A DNA stretch of 5,890 bases from Patescibacteria group bacterium (GCA_018829245.1 JAHJUH010000012.1:1-5890), one strand, 5' to 3'; counted from the first letter of the stretch, positions 1-4,799 are shown. A program made the numbers and translations. Notes: generated by a model not told the origin, from the letters alone.

Positions 1-2
1 AT

Positions 3-314
3 ATGAATAAGGAACTACTTTTTTTCAATAAATTACAGAGATGGATGGGCAGGCCTATCTGTCACAAGAAATATTTTTATCTAGATAAATGGAGTTTTGT
101 TCATTTTGTTTCTGGATTAATTTTGGGATTTATTTTTTCCTGCTATTTTCCTATTAACTATGCTTGGTTGATTGTCTTGGGTATATTAATAGTTTATGAG
201 CTTTTTGAAACGGCAATTTCTGGACATCTTTACAGAAAAGAATTGATGATTAATAAAGTTTGGGACATATTGATTGGCATGGTTGGTTTTTTCATTATTT
301 GGTTGTTACTGTAG
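3..314 (+). CDS. Small integral membrane protein, VanZ/DUF2585-like
   Basis: Encodes 103 residues with three hydrophobic helices, about residues 31-48, 52-66 and 87-103, after a basic, aromatic N-terminus. Conserved-looking polar residues sit at helix ends: W30 and H34, then Y65-E66-L-F-E69, then E80, N84, D88, G92 and G95. This spacing (W..H in the first helix, a Glu pair after the second, E...N...D...G..G into the third) recalls small VanZ- and DUF2585-type membrane proteins. That resemblance is from memory and gives no reaction. The ATG is only two bases from the window edge, so an upstream extension or a different start cannot be excluded, and no ribosome site is visible. No terminator hairpin follows the TAG stop. 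The next gene has its own promoter. Confidence 0.7.
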   Translation: MNKELLFFNKLQRWMGRPICHKKYFYLDKWSFVHFVSGLILGFIFSCYFPINYAWLIVLGILIVYELFETAISGHLYRKELMINKVWDILIGMVGFFIIWLLL

Positions 315-352
315 GCATAAAAAAAGACAAAAAAAGGAACTTATTGATTTTA

Positions 353-381
353 TTGACACGAGCATACTTTTATGGTATGTT
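353..381 (+). promoter_or_regulatory. Sigma70-type promoter for 448-855
   Basis: A perfect TTGACA (353-358) is followed after 17 bp by TATGTT (376-381), with a TG one base upstream (373-374) making an extended -10. Predicted transcription start is near 388, leaving about 60 nt of leader before the ATG at 448. An inverted repeat, CATAC (363-367) and GTATG (375-379) with a 7-nt loop, lies across the spacer and -10 and could be a repressor site. Confidence 0.6.
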
Positions 382-432
382 TGTTTTAGTTCTTAGAAAA
401 TAAAATAGTAAAATTCTTGATACTAAAATAGA

Positions 433-441
433 AAAGGAGGG
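433..441 (+). promoter_or_regulatory. Strong Shine-Dalgarno for 448-855
   Basis: AAAGGAGGG ends 6 nt before the ATG at 448 and contains a full AGGAGG core. It fixes this start. It also contrasts with the genes from 1398 onward, most of which lack any recognisable ribosome site. Confidence 0.8.
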
Positions 442-447
442 TTTAAA

Positions 448-855
448 ATGGATAGTTTATCAGTTAAAGCTATTTTGACTGGAATTTTATTTGGATCATG
501 GCCATTACTCATGAATAGAAGTGGTCTTGGTGGAAATATTTCATCTTTTGTTCTTGTTATTGTTATGTTGGTGTGTATTTTACCATTTTCCATTGGCAAT
601 TTTGAAGAGATTTTTAATGCAAACTTAATGTTTGCAGTTGGAGCAGCTGTTTTAGGTGCTGCTGGCATTTTATTGCTTAACGGTATTCTTTTTAAAGCAA
701 CTTCGCAAAATTTAGGCCCGTTACTTGTTTTAGTTTTTGTTGCACAGATTATTGTATCATCTGTGTATCATATTATTATGACAGGCGGAATAACAGTAAC
801 AAAAGGAATAGGATTTACACTTGCTGTGGTTACAGCAATCTTATTAAACCTGTAG
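448..855 (+). CDS. Short DMT/EamA-like membrane protein
   Basis: Encodes 135 residues, almost all hydrophobic, with about five helices near residues 5-22, 31-49, 59-81, 89-110 and 117-134. The N-terminal G-I-L-F-G-S-W-P-L-L-M-N-R-S-G-L stretch (12-27) resembles the first helix of drug/metabolite transporter (EamA/DMT) proteins. The length is that of a half-size DMT protein, so dimerisation would be needed for transport. Substrate is unknown. The start is secured by the Shine-Dalgarno at 433-441. The gene lies 28 nt upstream of the 884 start, which also has a perfect Shine-Dalgarno, so the two are probably one transcript from the promoter at 353-381. The family call is by pattern only. An unrelated small membrane protein is possible. 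Confidence 0.75.
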   Translation: MDSLSVKAILTGILFGSWPLLMNRSGLGGNISSFVLVIVMLVCILPFSIGNFEEIFNANLMFAVGAAVLGAAGILLLNGILFKATSQNLGPLLVLVFVAQIIVSSVYHIIMTGGITVTKGIGFTLAVVTAILLNL

Positions 856-869
856 CAAGAATTATAAAC

Positions 870-876
870 AAGGAGG
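870..876 (+). promoter_or_regulatory. Shine-Dalgarno that places the true start at ATG 884
   Basis: AAGGAGG is 7 nt upstream of ATG 884. It is much stronger than anything before GTG 985, so translation of this locus almost certainly begins at 884 even though that frame closes at 982. Confidence 0.75.
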
Positions 877-883
877 AGTGAAG

Positions 884-982
884 ATGAAAAAAATAATATC
901 TTTTATTTTTGTATTTGTTTTGTATTTGTTTGTTTATTTTCTTATTCGGATACGGCAATTGGACAGGATAGCGGAAATATAG
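884..982 (+). pseudogene. Signal-peptide exon-like fragment, out of frame with 985-1323
   Basis: From ATG 884 the frame encodes 32 residues: M-K-K, then about 17 hydrophobic residues, then a stop at 980-982. That is a signal peptide with nothing to export. The frame used by 985-1323 is also open through this whole stretch and reads S-Y-S-D-T-A-I-G-Q-D-S-G-N-I-D just upstream of GTG 985, which looks like a signal-peptide end plus mature N-terminus. One extra base between 884 and about 945 would join both. Candidate sites are the 7-A run at 887-893 and the repetitive T/G tract at 906-940. This is either a real frameshift mutation, a phase-variable tract, or a sequencing or assembly error. No canonical -1 slippery heptamer is visible. 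Confidence 0.55.
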
Positions 983-984
983 AT

Positions 985-1323
985 GTGGATAAGGAAATAA
1001 ATATTGTCATGAAAAAATTAATCCAAAAACTTGAAAAGAATGGGCTTGCAGAGTTAAGAGATGATATGATTCAGGATTTTAAAACTCTTCGTTCCTATTA
1101 TCGAGACCTAGATATAGCGAAGCAATTGAATGATAAAAAACTGATTCAGGAGGTTAATTGGTTTATTAAAATAACCGAATCAAGAATCAAATCCAATTTA
1201 AAATTTATAAGATTTCTGGAAGTTCAATTCGAAGAAATTGAAAAAGAATTGAGAAAACTTCTAGAGCGAAAAAAAGAGGAGGAAATTAAAAATAGAAAAA
1301 TCGCCAAGCAGGCGATTTTTTGA
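985..1323 (+). CDS. Helical, probably secreted protein (body of a frameshifted gene)
   Basis: From GTG 985 it encodes 112 residues, highly charged and predicted almost wholly alpha-helical, with heptad-like patterns at roughly 5-35 and 60-108 that suggest a coiled coil or helical hairpin. No enzyme motif is visible and I do not recognise the family. GTG 985 has only a weak GGAA upstream, so the likely true gene is 884-1323 with a -1 shift, giving a protein of about 146 residues with a signal peptide. The C-terminal K-I-A-K-Q-A-I-F is encoded by the terminator hairpin at 1296-1320, and the TGA stop (1321-1323) is the TGn of an extended -10 promoter. The gene body may therefore have acquired its tail from the element. 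Confidence 0.6.
   Translation: MDKEINIVMKKLIQKLEKNGLAELRDDMIQDFKTLRSYYRDLDIAKQLNDKKLIQEVNWFIKITESRIKSNLKFIRFLEVQFEEIEKELRKLLERKKEEEIKNRKIAKQAIF
1296..1321 (+). terminator. Intrinsic terminator inside the 3' end of the 985-1323 gene
   Basis: A perfect 10-bp stem (1296-1305 with 1311-1320), loop AAGCA, and a six-T run ending at 1321. The upstream A run makes it potentially bidirectional. It lies inside coding sequence, with the stop codon directly after the T run. Confidence 0.85.
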
Positions 1324-1329
1324 TATAAT
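1321..1329 (+). promoter_or_regulatory. Extended -10 promoter fused to terminator
   Basis: TGATATAAT is a perfect TGn-TATAAT, beginning at the last T of the terminator. Predicted start is near 1336. There is no TTGACA-like -35: the position at 17-bp spacing (1301-1306) reads TCGCCA, from the hairpin arm. It would drive 1398-2112. Confidence 0.55.
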
Positions 1330-1363
1330 AAAAGTATATTAAGTATTTATTCTATTTTATTTA

Positions 1364-1372
1364 TGATATAAT
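1364..1372 (+). promoter_or_regulatory. Second extended -10 promoter for 1398-2112
   Basis: TGATATAAT recurs 43 bp after the first copy, again followed by A-rich sequence ending AAAAG. Predicted start is near 1379, giving a leader of about 19 nt before ATG 1398. No clear Shine-Dalgarno lies in that leader. Confidence 0.6.
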
Positions 1373-1397
1373 AATAAAAGCAATTAATTATTAAAAA

Positions 1398-1595
1398 ATG
1401 AAAATTAAGCGTTATCAAACAAAAAAAACAGCCCAAGAGATACAAGATATGGTTTTTAAGAATATGTCTGCTAACAAAAAGATTGAAATTGGATCTAAGT
1501 TATGGAAATTAGGTAAAGATATAGTAGGAAATAAAATTAATTATGCCTCAAGAAGATCCTCAAAATCTTTTAGTCAATATCGCAAAGATTCTTAA
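1398..1595 (+). CDS. Small putative antitoxin paired with nucleotidyltransferase (MenA1/Rv0078B-like)
   Basis: Encodes 65 residues. Residues 8-44 (K-T-A-Q-E-I-Q-D-M-V-F-K-N-M-S and on to K-L-W-K-L-G-K-D-I-V-G) form two likely amphipathic helices. The 'M-S-x-x-x-K-I-E-I-G-S-K-L-W-K-L' pattern resembles the short proteins commonly encoded just before AbiEii/MNT nucleotidyltransferases, such as the Rv0078B-related (MenA1) antitoxins. That family match is inferred from pattern and position. Residues 49-65 are basic and Ser-rich and are encoded in the 53 nt that overlap the next gene in another frame. The in-frame stop just upstream (TAA at 1392) makes ATG 1398 the natural start. Inferred role: binds and inhibits the product of 1543-2112. 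There is no helix-turn-helix, so autorepression by this protein alone is not suggested. Confidence 0.65.
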   Translation: MKIKRYQTKKTAQEIQDMVFKNMSANKKIEIGSKLWKLGKDIVGNKINYASRRSSKSFSQYRKDS

Positions 1596-2112
1596 AGAGC
1601 TAAAGATTCCGTATATTATTACTGGCGGTATGGCTGTTTTAGTTTGGGGTCGTCCAAGATTTACAGCAGATATTGATATTGTTGTTGAGCTTAATAAAAA
1701 TAAGGTTGATAAATTAAAAAAAGCATTATTATCTTTGAGTGATGTTGCTTATTTTGATAAAAAATCAGCTTACGAGGCGATTAAAAATAAAGGCGAATTT
1801 AATTTTATTTATGGAAATACAGGCATCAAGATAGATTTTTGGGTTTTATCAAATGATTCTTTTGATTCATCTAGATTAAAAAGACGGAAAATTAGAAAGG
1901 TTTTAGGCGAGAATGTTTATTTTAGTTCGCCTGAAGATTTAATTTTAATTAAACTTAAATGGTATAAAGAATTATTGTCGAGTCGACAAATAGAAGATGT
2001 AGAATCTATATTAAAGATTTCAGATAAAAAAATTGACTTTAAGTATTTAAAAATCTGGGCAAAAAAATTAAATGTTTTAAAAATTTTAAACAATGTAATT
2101 AATAGATCATAA
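1543..2112 (+). CDS. MNT/AbiEii-type nucleotidyltransferase, putative toxin (MenT1-like)
   Basis: Encodes 189 residues with a minimal nucleotidyltransferase fold. After an N-terminal helix, G28-G29-M-A-V precedes R-P-R-F-T-A-D43-I-D45-I-V-V, the GG...DxD signature that binds nucleotide and metal. D98 in K-I-D-F-W is the likely third acidic residue. Residues 128-156 (S-S-P-E-D-L-I-L-I-K-L-K-W-Y, then R-Q-I-E-D-V-E-S-I-L) form the conserved helical segment of AbiEii/DUF1814-like proteins. Known family members (MenT, AbiEii) transfer nucleotides, for MenT to tRNA acceptor ends, and act as toxins. Substrate here is unknown. ATG 1543 is kept because a later start would remove the helix before the GG motif. 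AGGAA at 1526-1530 is a distant, weak ribosome site, so translational coupling with the overlapping upstream gene is likely. A terminator follows the stop. Confidence 0.85.
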   Translation: MPQEDPQNLLVNIAKILKELKIPYIITGGMAVLVWGRPRFTADIDIVVELNKNKVDKLKKALLSLSDVAYFDKKSAYEAIKNKGEFNFIYGNTGIKIDFWVLSNDSFDSSRLKRRKIRKVLGENVYFSSPEDLILIKLKWYKELLSSRQIEDVESILKISDKKIDFKYLKIWAKKLNVLKILNNVINRS

Positions 2113-2114
2113 TT

Positions 2115-2154
2115 AAGCCTGTTATTTTAAAAAATCGCTAAAACAGGCTTTTTT
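2115..2154 (+). terminator. Intrinsic terminator after the nucleotidyltransferase gene
   Basis: AAGCCTGTT (2115-2123) pairs perfectly with AACAGGCTT (2142-2150), with an 18-nt loop and a six-T run at 2149-2154. Loop plus right arm (2130-2154) reads A5-TCGCTAAAACAGGC-T6, closely resembling the element at 5148-5173 but lacking the GA that would complete that element's own stem. A new left arm replaces the lost pairing. Confidence 0.75.
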
Positions 2155-2164
2155 AATAAGCAAG

Positions 2165-2206
2165 TGTCAAGTATTCTTACTTATCCACTTGACAAGAATT
2201 CTTTAC
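2165..2206 (+). repeat. Operator-like inverted and direct repeats on the antitoxin promoter
   Basis: TGTCAAGT (2165-2172) and ACTTGACA (2187-2194) are a perfect 8-bp inverted repeat with starts 22 bp apart, about two helical turns. The right arm contains the -35 hexamer. Overlaid on this, CAAGTATTCTTAC (2168-2180) and CAAGAATTCTTTAC (2193-2206) form an imperfect direct repeat 25 bp apart. The second contains the perfect palindrome AAGAATTCTT (2194-2203) inside the promoter spacer. This layout suits binding by a dimeric Xre-type repressor, most simply the product of 2227-3012. Confidence 0.6.
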
Positions 2207-2218
2207 AAGATATATAAT
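2189..2218 (+). promoter_or_regulatory. Near-consensus sigma70 promoter of the Panacea module
   Basis: TTGACA (2189-2194), 18-bp spacer, TATAAT (2213-2218). Only 8 nt separate the -10 from ATG 2227, so the predicted start (about 2225) leaves 0-2 nt of leader: a leaderless or nearly leaderless mRNA. Repeats covering -35 and spacer suggest repression. Confidence 0.75.
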
Positions 2219-2226
2219 AAACATAT

Positions 2227-3012
2227 ATGGTTAAAGATTTATTTAAAATAATAAAAAAACTTCGGTTACAGAATGATTTTTCACAGAAATTTGTGGCAGA
2301 AATATTAAAGATGTCGCGGCCGACTTATATACAGATAGAAAAAGGCGAACGGGATTTGACTATTCCAGAAGCGCAAAAATTAGCGTCTGTTTTTAGTATG
2401 TCTTTAAAAGATTTATTAAATGGCGGTAAAAATAAAATTAAAATTGATTTTAAACAAGAAAAGAAAAATAAAAAAATAGCTAAGTCAGAAATGAGAATTA
2501 GTATACCGCAACAAAATTTAAAGAAATTCAAAGAGGTTCTACTTTATATTTTAGAAAAAGTTGGAGCCCGGCCTAATATCGGAGAAACCGCGATTTATAA
2601 ATTACTTTATTTTATTGATTTTGATTATTACGAAAAATTTGAAGAGCAGTTAATCGGCGCTAAGTATATTAAAAATCATTTCGGTCCGACACCAATTGAA
2701 TTTAAGGAAATAACCAATAAAATGATTACAAATAGAGAAATTGAAAAAGTAAAAAGTAAACATTTTCAATACGAACAAAAAAAATATTTGCCTTGCAGAT
2801 CAGCTAATTTAAAAATTTTATCAGCCCAAGAAATCCAGCATATTGATGAAGTGTTAAATCGTTTAGCATGGAAAAATGCCAAAGAATTAAGCGAATATTC
2901 ACATTCAGATACGCCATGGAGAGTTCATAAAATTGGTGAAGAAATAAGTTACGAAACTGTTTTTTATCGCGATGACGACCATTCGGTAAGAAATTATGAA
3001 GATGAACTTTAA
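2227..3012 (+). CDS. Xre-family HTH plus Panacea (DUF4065/SocA-like) antitoxin
   Basis: Encodes 261 residues. Residues 8-64 are an Xre/Cro helix-turn-helix, with Q-N-D-F-S-Q-K-F-V-A-E-I-L-K-M-S-R-P-T-Y-like helices, I-E-K-G-E-R-D-L, and the closing F-S-M-S-L-K-D-L-L. A Lys-rich linker spans about 66-98. Residues 105-245 are the Panacea domain, shown by K-L-L-Y-F-I-D-F-D-Y-Y (125-135), G-A-K-Y-I-K-N-H-F-G-P-T-P (144-156) and L-S-E-Y-S-H-S-D-T-P-W-R (221-232) with a closing G-E-E-I-S-Y-E. Panacea proteins (PanA) are known antitoxins that neutralise varied toxins by direct contact. The HTH suggests autoregulation through the repeats at 2165-2206. The 3' end overlaps the toxin start by 17 nt. The start is set by the promoter just upstream and the intact HTH. 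Confidence 0.9.
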   Translation: MVKDLFKIIKKLRLQNDFSQKFVAEILKMSRPTYIQIEKGERDLTIPEAQKLASVFSMSLKDLLNGGKNKIKIDFKQEKKNKKIAKSEMRISIPQQNLKKFKEVLLYILEKVGARPNIGETAIYKLLYFIDFDYYEKFEEQLIGAKYIKNHFGPTPIEFKEITNKMITNREIEKVKSKHFQYEQKKYLPCRSANLKILSAQEIQHIDEVLNRLAWKNAKELSEYSHSDTPWRVHKIGEEISYETVFYRDDDHSVRNYEDEL

Positions 3013-3361
3013 AAATACTCAAGGATTTGAAAAAGATCTTAAAAAATTATTCAAAAAATTTCAATCATTTGACGATGATTTAATTGAATTTAAAAAAGTT
3101 TTAAGCGAATCGCCGTTAGGAATCGGCAAGCACTTTAATGTTATTACAGAAATTAACCATGTATATATTATTAAAGCCAGATTTTTTTGCAGAAGTTTAA
3201 AGAAAAAAAATTTAAGAATTATTTACGCGTATATTAAAGAGGAAAAGAAAATTGAATTCATTGAAATGTATTTTAAGGGAAATAAAGAGAATGAGAATAG
3301 AGAAAGAACAAAACAATATTTGAAATCTTTTATAAAAATCGCCAAAAAGGAGATTTTTTAG
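2996..3361 (+). CDS. RelE/ParE-superfamily toxin partner
   Basis: Encodes 121 residues. The order helix (8-36), then strands V-Y-I-I-K-A-R-F-F (56-64), L-R-I-I-Y-A-Y-I (73-80), I-E-F-I-E-M-Y-F-K-G (86-95), then N-K-E-N-E-N-R-E-R and a C-terminal helix fits the RelE/ParE/YafQ toxin fold. R62, R66, R74 and the K94-G-N-K-E-N-E tail are candidate functional residues. Whether it cuts mRNA (RelE-like) or attacks gyrase (ParE-like) cannot be decided from sequence alone. ATG 3002 is an alternative start two codons in, and no strong ribosome site marks either, so translation is probably coupled to the antitoxin. The last eight residues, K-I-A-K-K-E-I-F, are encoded by the terminator hairpin at 3334-3359, and the TAG stop touches the next -10 box. 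Confidence 0.8.
   Translation: MKMNFKNTQGFEKDLKKLFKKFQSFDDDLIEFKKVLSESPLGIGKHFNVITEINHVYIIKARFFCRSLKKKNLRIIYAYIKEEKKIEFIEMYFKGNKENENRERTKQYLKSFIKIAKKEIF
3334..3359 (+). terminator. Terminator within the toxin 3' end
   Basis: The 10-bp stem pairs 3334-3343 with 3349-3358, with an A5 loop and six T (3354-3359). It has one G-A mismatch (3341 with 3351), so it is weaker than the copy at 1296. It is copy 2 of the 34-bp element (3334-3367). Confidence 0.65.
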
Positions 3362-3367
3362 TATAAT
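3362..3367 (+). promoter_or_regulatory. TATAAT -10 giving a leaderless mRNA for 3374-3787
   Basis: TATAAT begins directly after the toxin TAG stop and ends 6 nt before ATG 3374, so the predicted transcription start falls on or beside the start codon. TCGCCA occupies the -35 position at 17-bp spacing (3339-3344), identical to the copy at 1301-1306. Confidence 0.6.
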
Positions 3368-3373
3368 AGAAAC

Positions 3374-3787
3374 ATGAAAAAAATAAAGACAATTTTTTAT
3401 TCATTAATTCTAATTTTTATTGCAATAGCAATTTATTTTCTAACTCCTTTTGCATATGAAATAAAAAATACTCTTTTTCCTTTTATAGCTGTTCTTGGAT
3501 TCATATTCTTTTTATTAGGAATATTATTAATATATTATACAATTAAATTAAAAATTGAAGGAAAATTAAAATGGTTTTTAATTTTAACAGGAATTCCTCC
3601 TATTATAGCTTTAGTAGGTGTTATTCTGCATAATCTTGTTTATGGATTAATGATCTATATATTTGGGCAAGGTTTTTGGGGACAGAGAGGAGATGAAGCA
3701 TTCTTTTTCATATTAGCCCTGTTTGTTTGTCCAATTATTTTCATAGTTGGCGCAATTGGAAGCATAATTATGTTTAAAAAGAATTAA
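3374..3787 (+). CDS. Four-helix membrane protein of unknown function
   Basis: Encodes 137 residues with four hydrophobic helices, near 6-24, 33-55, 67-88 and 108-133. Candidate conserved features are P75-P76, H86-N87-L-V-Y and D107-E108-A-F-F-F-I-L-A-L-F-V-C-P120. The H-N-x-x-Y and D-E-x-x-F-F-I-L-A sequences resemble an unnamed small membrane family I associate with Patescibacteria, but I can give no function. The start fits the promoter directly upstream. A microprotein follows after 3 nt, so both are probably one transcript. Nothing ties it to the toxin pair beyond the shared terminator-promoter junction. Confidence 0.8.
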   Translation: MKKIKTIFYSLILIFIAIAIYFLTPFAYEIKNTLFPFIAVLGFIFFLLGILLIYYTIKLKIEGKLKWFLILTGIPPIIALVGVILHNLVYGLMIYIFGQGFWGQRGDEAFFFILALFVCPIIFIVGAIGSIIMFKKN

Positions 3788-3790
3788 TAT

Positions 3791-3877
3791 ATGAATAAAC
3801 ATAAAATTATTTTAATTATAGTTATCCCTATAATGATAATTATTGCAGTTGGCATCTTATCCTATTTTCCAGAATAA
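3791..3877 (+). CDS. 28-residue single-helix membrane microprotein
   Basis: ATG 3791 is 3 nt after the previous stop. The product is M-N-K-H-K, then about 18 hydrophobic residues (6-23), then S-Y-F-P-E, ending at TAA 3875-3877. A basic N-terminus, one membrane span and a short acidic tail suggest a real membrane peptide, perhaps an accessory of the upstream four-helix protein. There is no ribosome site, so it would rely on coupling. It could be a chance ORF. Confidence 0.45.
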   Translation: MNKHKIILIIVIPIMIIIAVGILSYFPE

Positions 3878-3900
3878 CGATAAAATGATATTTTCTTTGC

Positions 3901-3929
3901 TTGCATTGAATAATTTGAAAGGATATAAT
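3901..3929 (+). promoter_or_regulatory. Candidate promoter of the SPFH gene
   Basis: TTGCAT (3901-3906), 17 bp, TATAAT (3924-3929), with a predicted start near 3936 and a 36-nt leader. A second candidate, TAGAAT at 3958-3963, ends 8 nt before ATG 3972 and would give a leaderless transcript like those of 2227, 3374 and 5189. No Shine-Dalgarno lies close to ATG 3972, which slightly favours the leaderless option. Confidence 0.5.
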
Positions 3930-3971
3930 CAAATAAAGGTCATCAGAATAAAATAAATAGAATATAAAAAT

Positions 3972-4799
3972 ATGAATAGGATTATTGAAATAAATAAAAA
4001 AGTAAATGAGAAAATAAAAAGGATGAGAGGAGGGAAGGTTTTTTCTTGGATAATTTATGGATTAATTTTTTTAATATTAATCTTGGGCACTTTTGGTACT
4101 GTTGGCGCAGGTGAGCGAGGAATTTTGCTTCAATTTGGAGCAGTTAAGGATAAGGTTTTTAATGAAGGCCTATACATTAAAATACCTTTTATTCAAAAAG
4201 TAGTTATCATGGACGTTAAAATCCAAAAAGATGAAGTGCCAGCTACAGCTTCTTCCAAGGATTTACAAATAGTTACTTCAAGAATTGCCTTAAACTATCA
4301 CTTACTTCCAGAATCAGTTAATAAAGTATGGCAGGAAGTAGGCAAGAACTATAATGCTAGAATTATTTCTCCAGCTATTCAAGAATCAGTTAAAGCAGAA
4401 ACAGCTAAATTTACAGCCGAGGAATTGATTACTAAAAGAGAAATAGTTAAAGAACAGATTAAAGCAAATCTGGCGGAAAGATTATTAAAGAATTTTATCA
4501 TAGTTGATGAATTCAATATTATTGATTTTGATTTTTCTTCTGCTTTTAATGAAGCTATTGAATCTAAGGTTAAAGCAGAACAATTAAAGCTTAAGGCAGA
4601 TAGAGATTTAGAAAGAATAAAGATTGAAGCAGAACAGAGGGTGGCTGACGCGCAAGGTAAAGCACAAGCAATTCAAATAGAAGCGCAGGCTTTGCGGGCT
4701 AATGCGCAAATTGTTGAATTGCGCTGGATAGAAAAATGGGATGGCAAGGTTCCAGCTTATTGGGGACAAGCCAGTCCTTTTATAGGAATTAATAGATAA
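3972..4799 (+). CDS. Prohibitin-family SPFH membrane protein
   Basis: Encodes 275 residues. A charged N-terminus precedes one membrane helix (about 24-44), then the SPFH/Band-7 domain from V44-G-A-G-E-R-G-I-L-L-Q-F-G-A-V to about residue 200, including G-L-Y-I-K-I-P-F (66-73), the K-D-L-Q-I-V-T-S-R-I-A-L-N-Y segment (96-109) and the E-F-N-I-I-D-F-D-F-S-S-A-F motif (180-192). A Lys/Glu/Ala-rich coiled coil follows (about 197-245), then the W-D-G-K-V-P-A-Y-W-G tail (256-265) typical of prohibitins. Length is normal for the family. Such proteins form ring- or cage-like membrane oligomers that organise membrane domains and often associate with FtsH-type proteases. No protease gene is next to it here. 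Likely co-transcribed with 4805-5131. Confidence 0.92.
   Translation: MNRIIEINKKVNEKIKRMRGGKVFSWIIYGLIFLILILGTFGTVGAGERGILLQFGAVKDKVFNEGLYIKIPFIQKVVIMDVKIQKDEVPATASSKDLQIVTSRIALNYHLLPESVNKVWQEVGKNYNARIISPAIQESVKAETAKFTAEELITKREIVKEQIKANLAERLLKNFIIVDEFNIIDFDFSSAFNEAIESKVKAEQLKLKADRDLERIKIEAEQRVADAQGKAQAIQIEAQALRANAQIVELRWIEKWDGKVPAYWGQASPFIGINR

Larger units (their letters stand above)
1296..1329 (+). repeat. 34-bp terminator-promoter element, copy 1 of 3
   Basis: This copy and those at 3334-3367 and 5148-5181 align without gaps over 34 bp. Copy 1 matches each of the others at 29 of 34 positions, and copies 2 and 3 match at 27. Each has a 5' A5-TCGC arm, a 3' arm ending in six T, and a -10 hexamer as its last six bases. 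TCGCC/TCGCT falls at the -35 position, exactly 17 bp from the -10. A rearranged relative without a -10 lies at 2130-2154. Confidence 0.75.

Noticed and set aside
384..428. Possible leader structure or riboswitch (TTTTAGT at 384-390 with ACTAAAA at 422-428)
   Set aside because: Only seven weak A/T-rich pairs around a 31-nt loop, with no recognised aptamer core. Likely chance in AT-rich DNA.
423..668. 81-codon minus-strand ORF
   Set aside because: It is antisense to the membrane protein at 448-855, which has a strong Shine-Dalgarno and clear helices. The antisense product is low-complexity and has no promoter.
884..982. Programmed -1 ribosomal frameshifting joining the signal peptide to the body
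   Set aside because: No X-XXY-YYZ heptamer in the correct phase and no obvious downstream pseudoknot. Indel or slippage at a homopolymer is simpler.
2325..3022. Minus-strand ORFs at 2325-2531 and 2804-3022
   Set aside because: Both lie opposite the well-supported HTH-Panacea gene, and their products show no recognisable domain.
3882..3894. Hairpin AAAAT-GAT-ATTTT as a terminator after the microprotein
   Set aside because: The stem is five A/T pairs with no T run beyond it, too weak to support a call.
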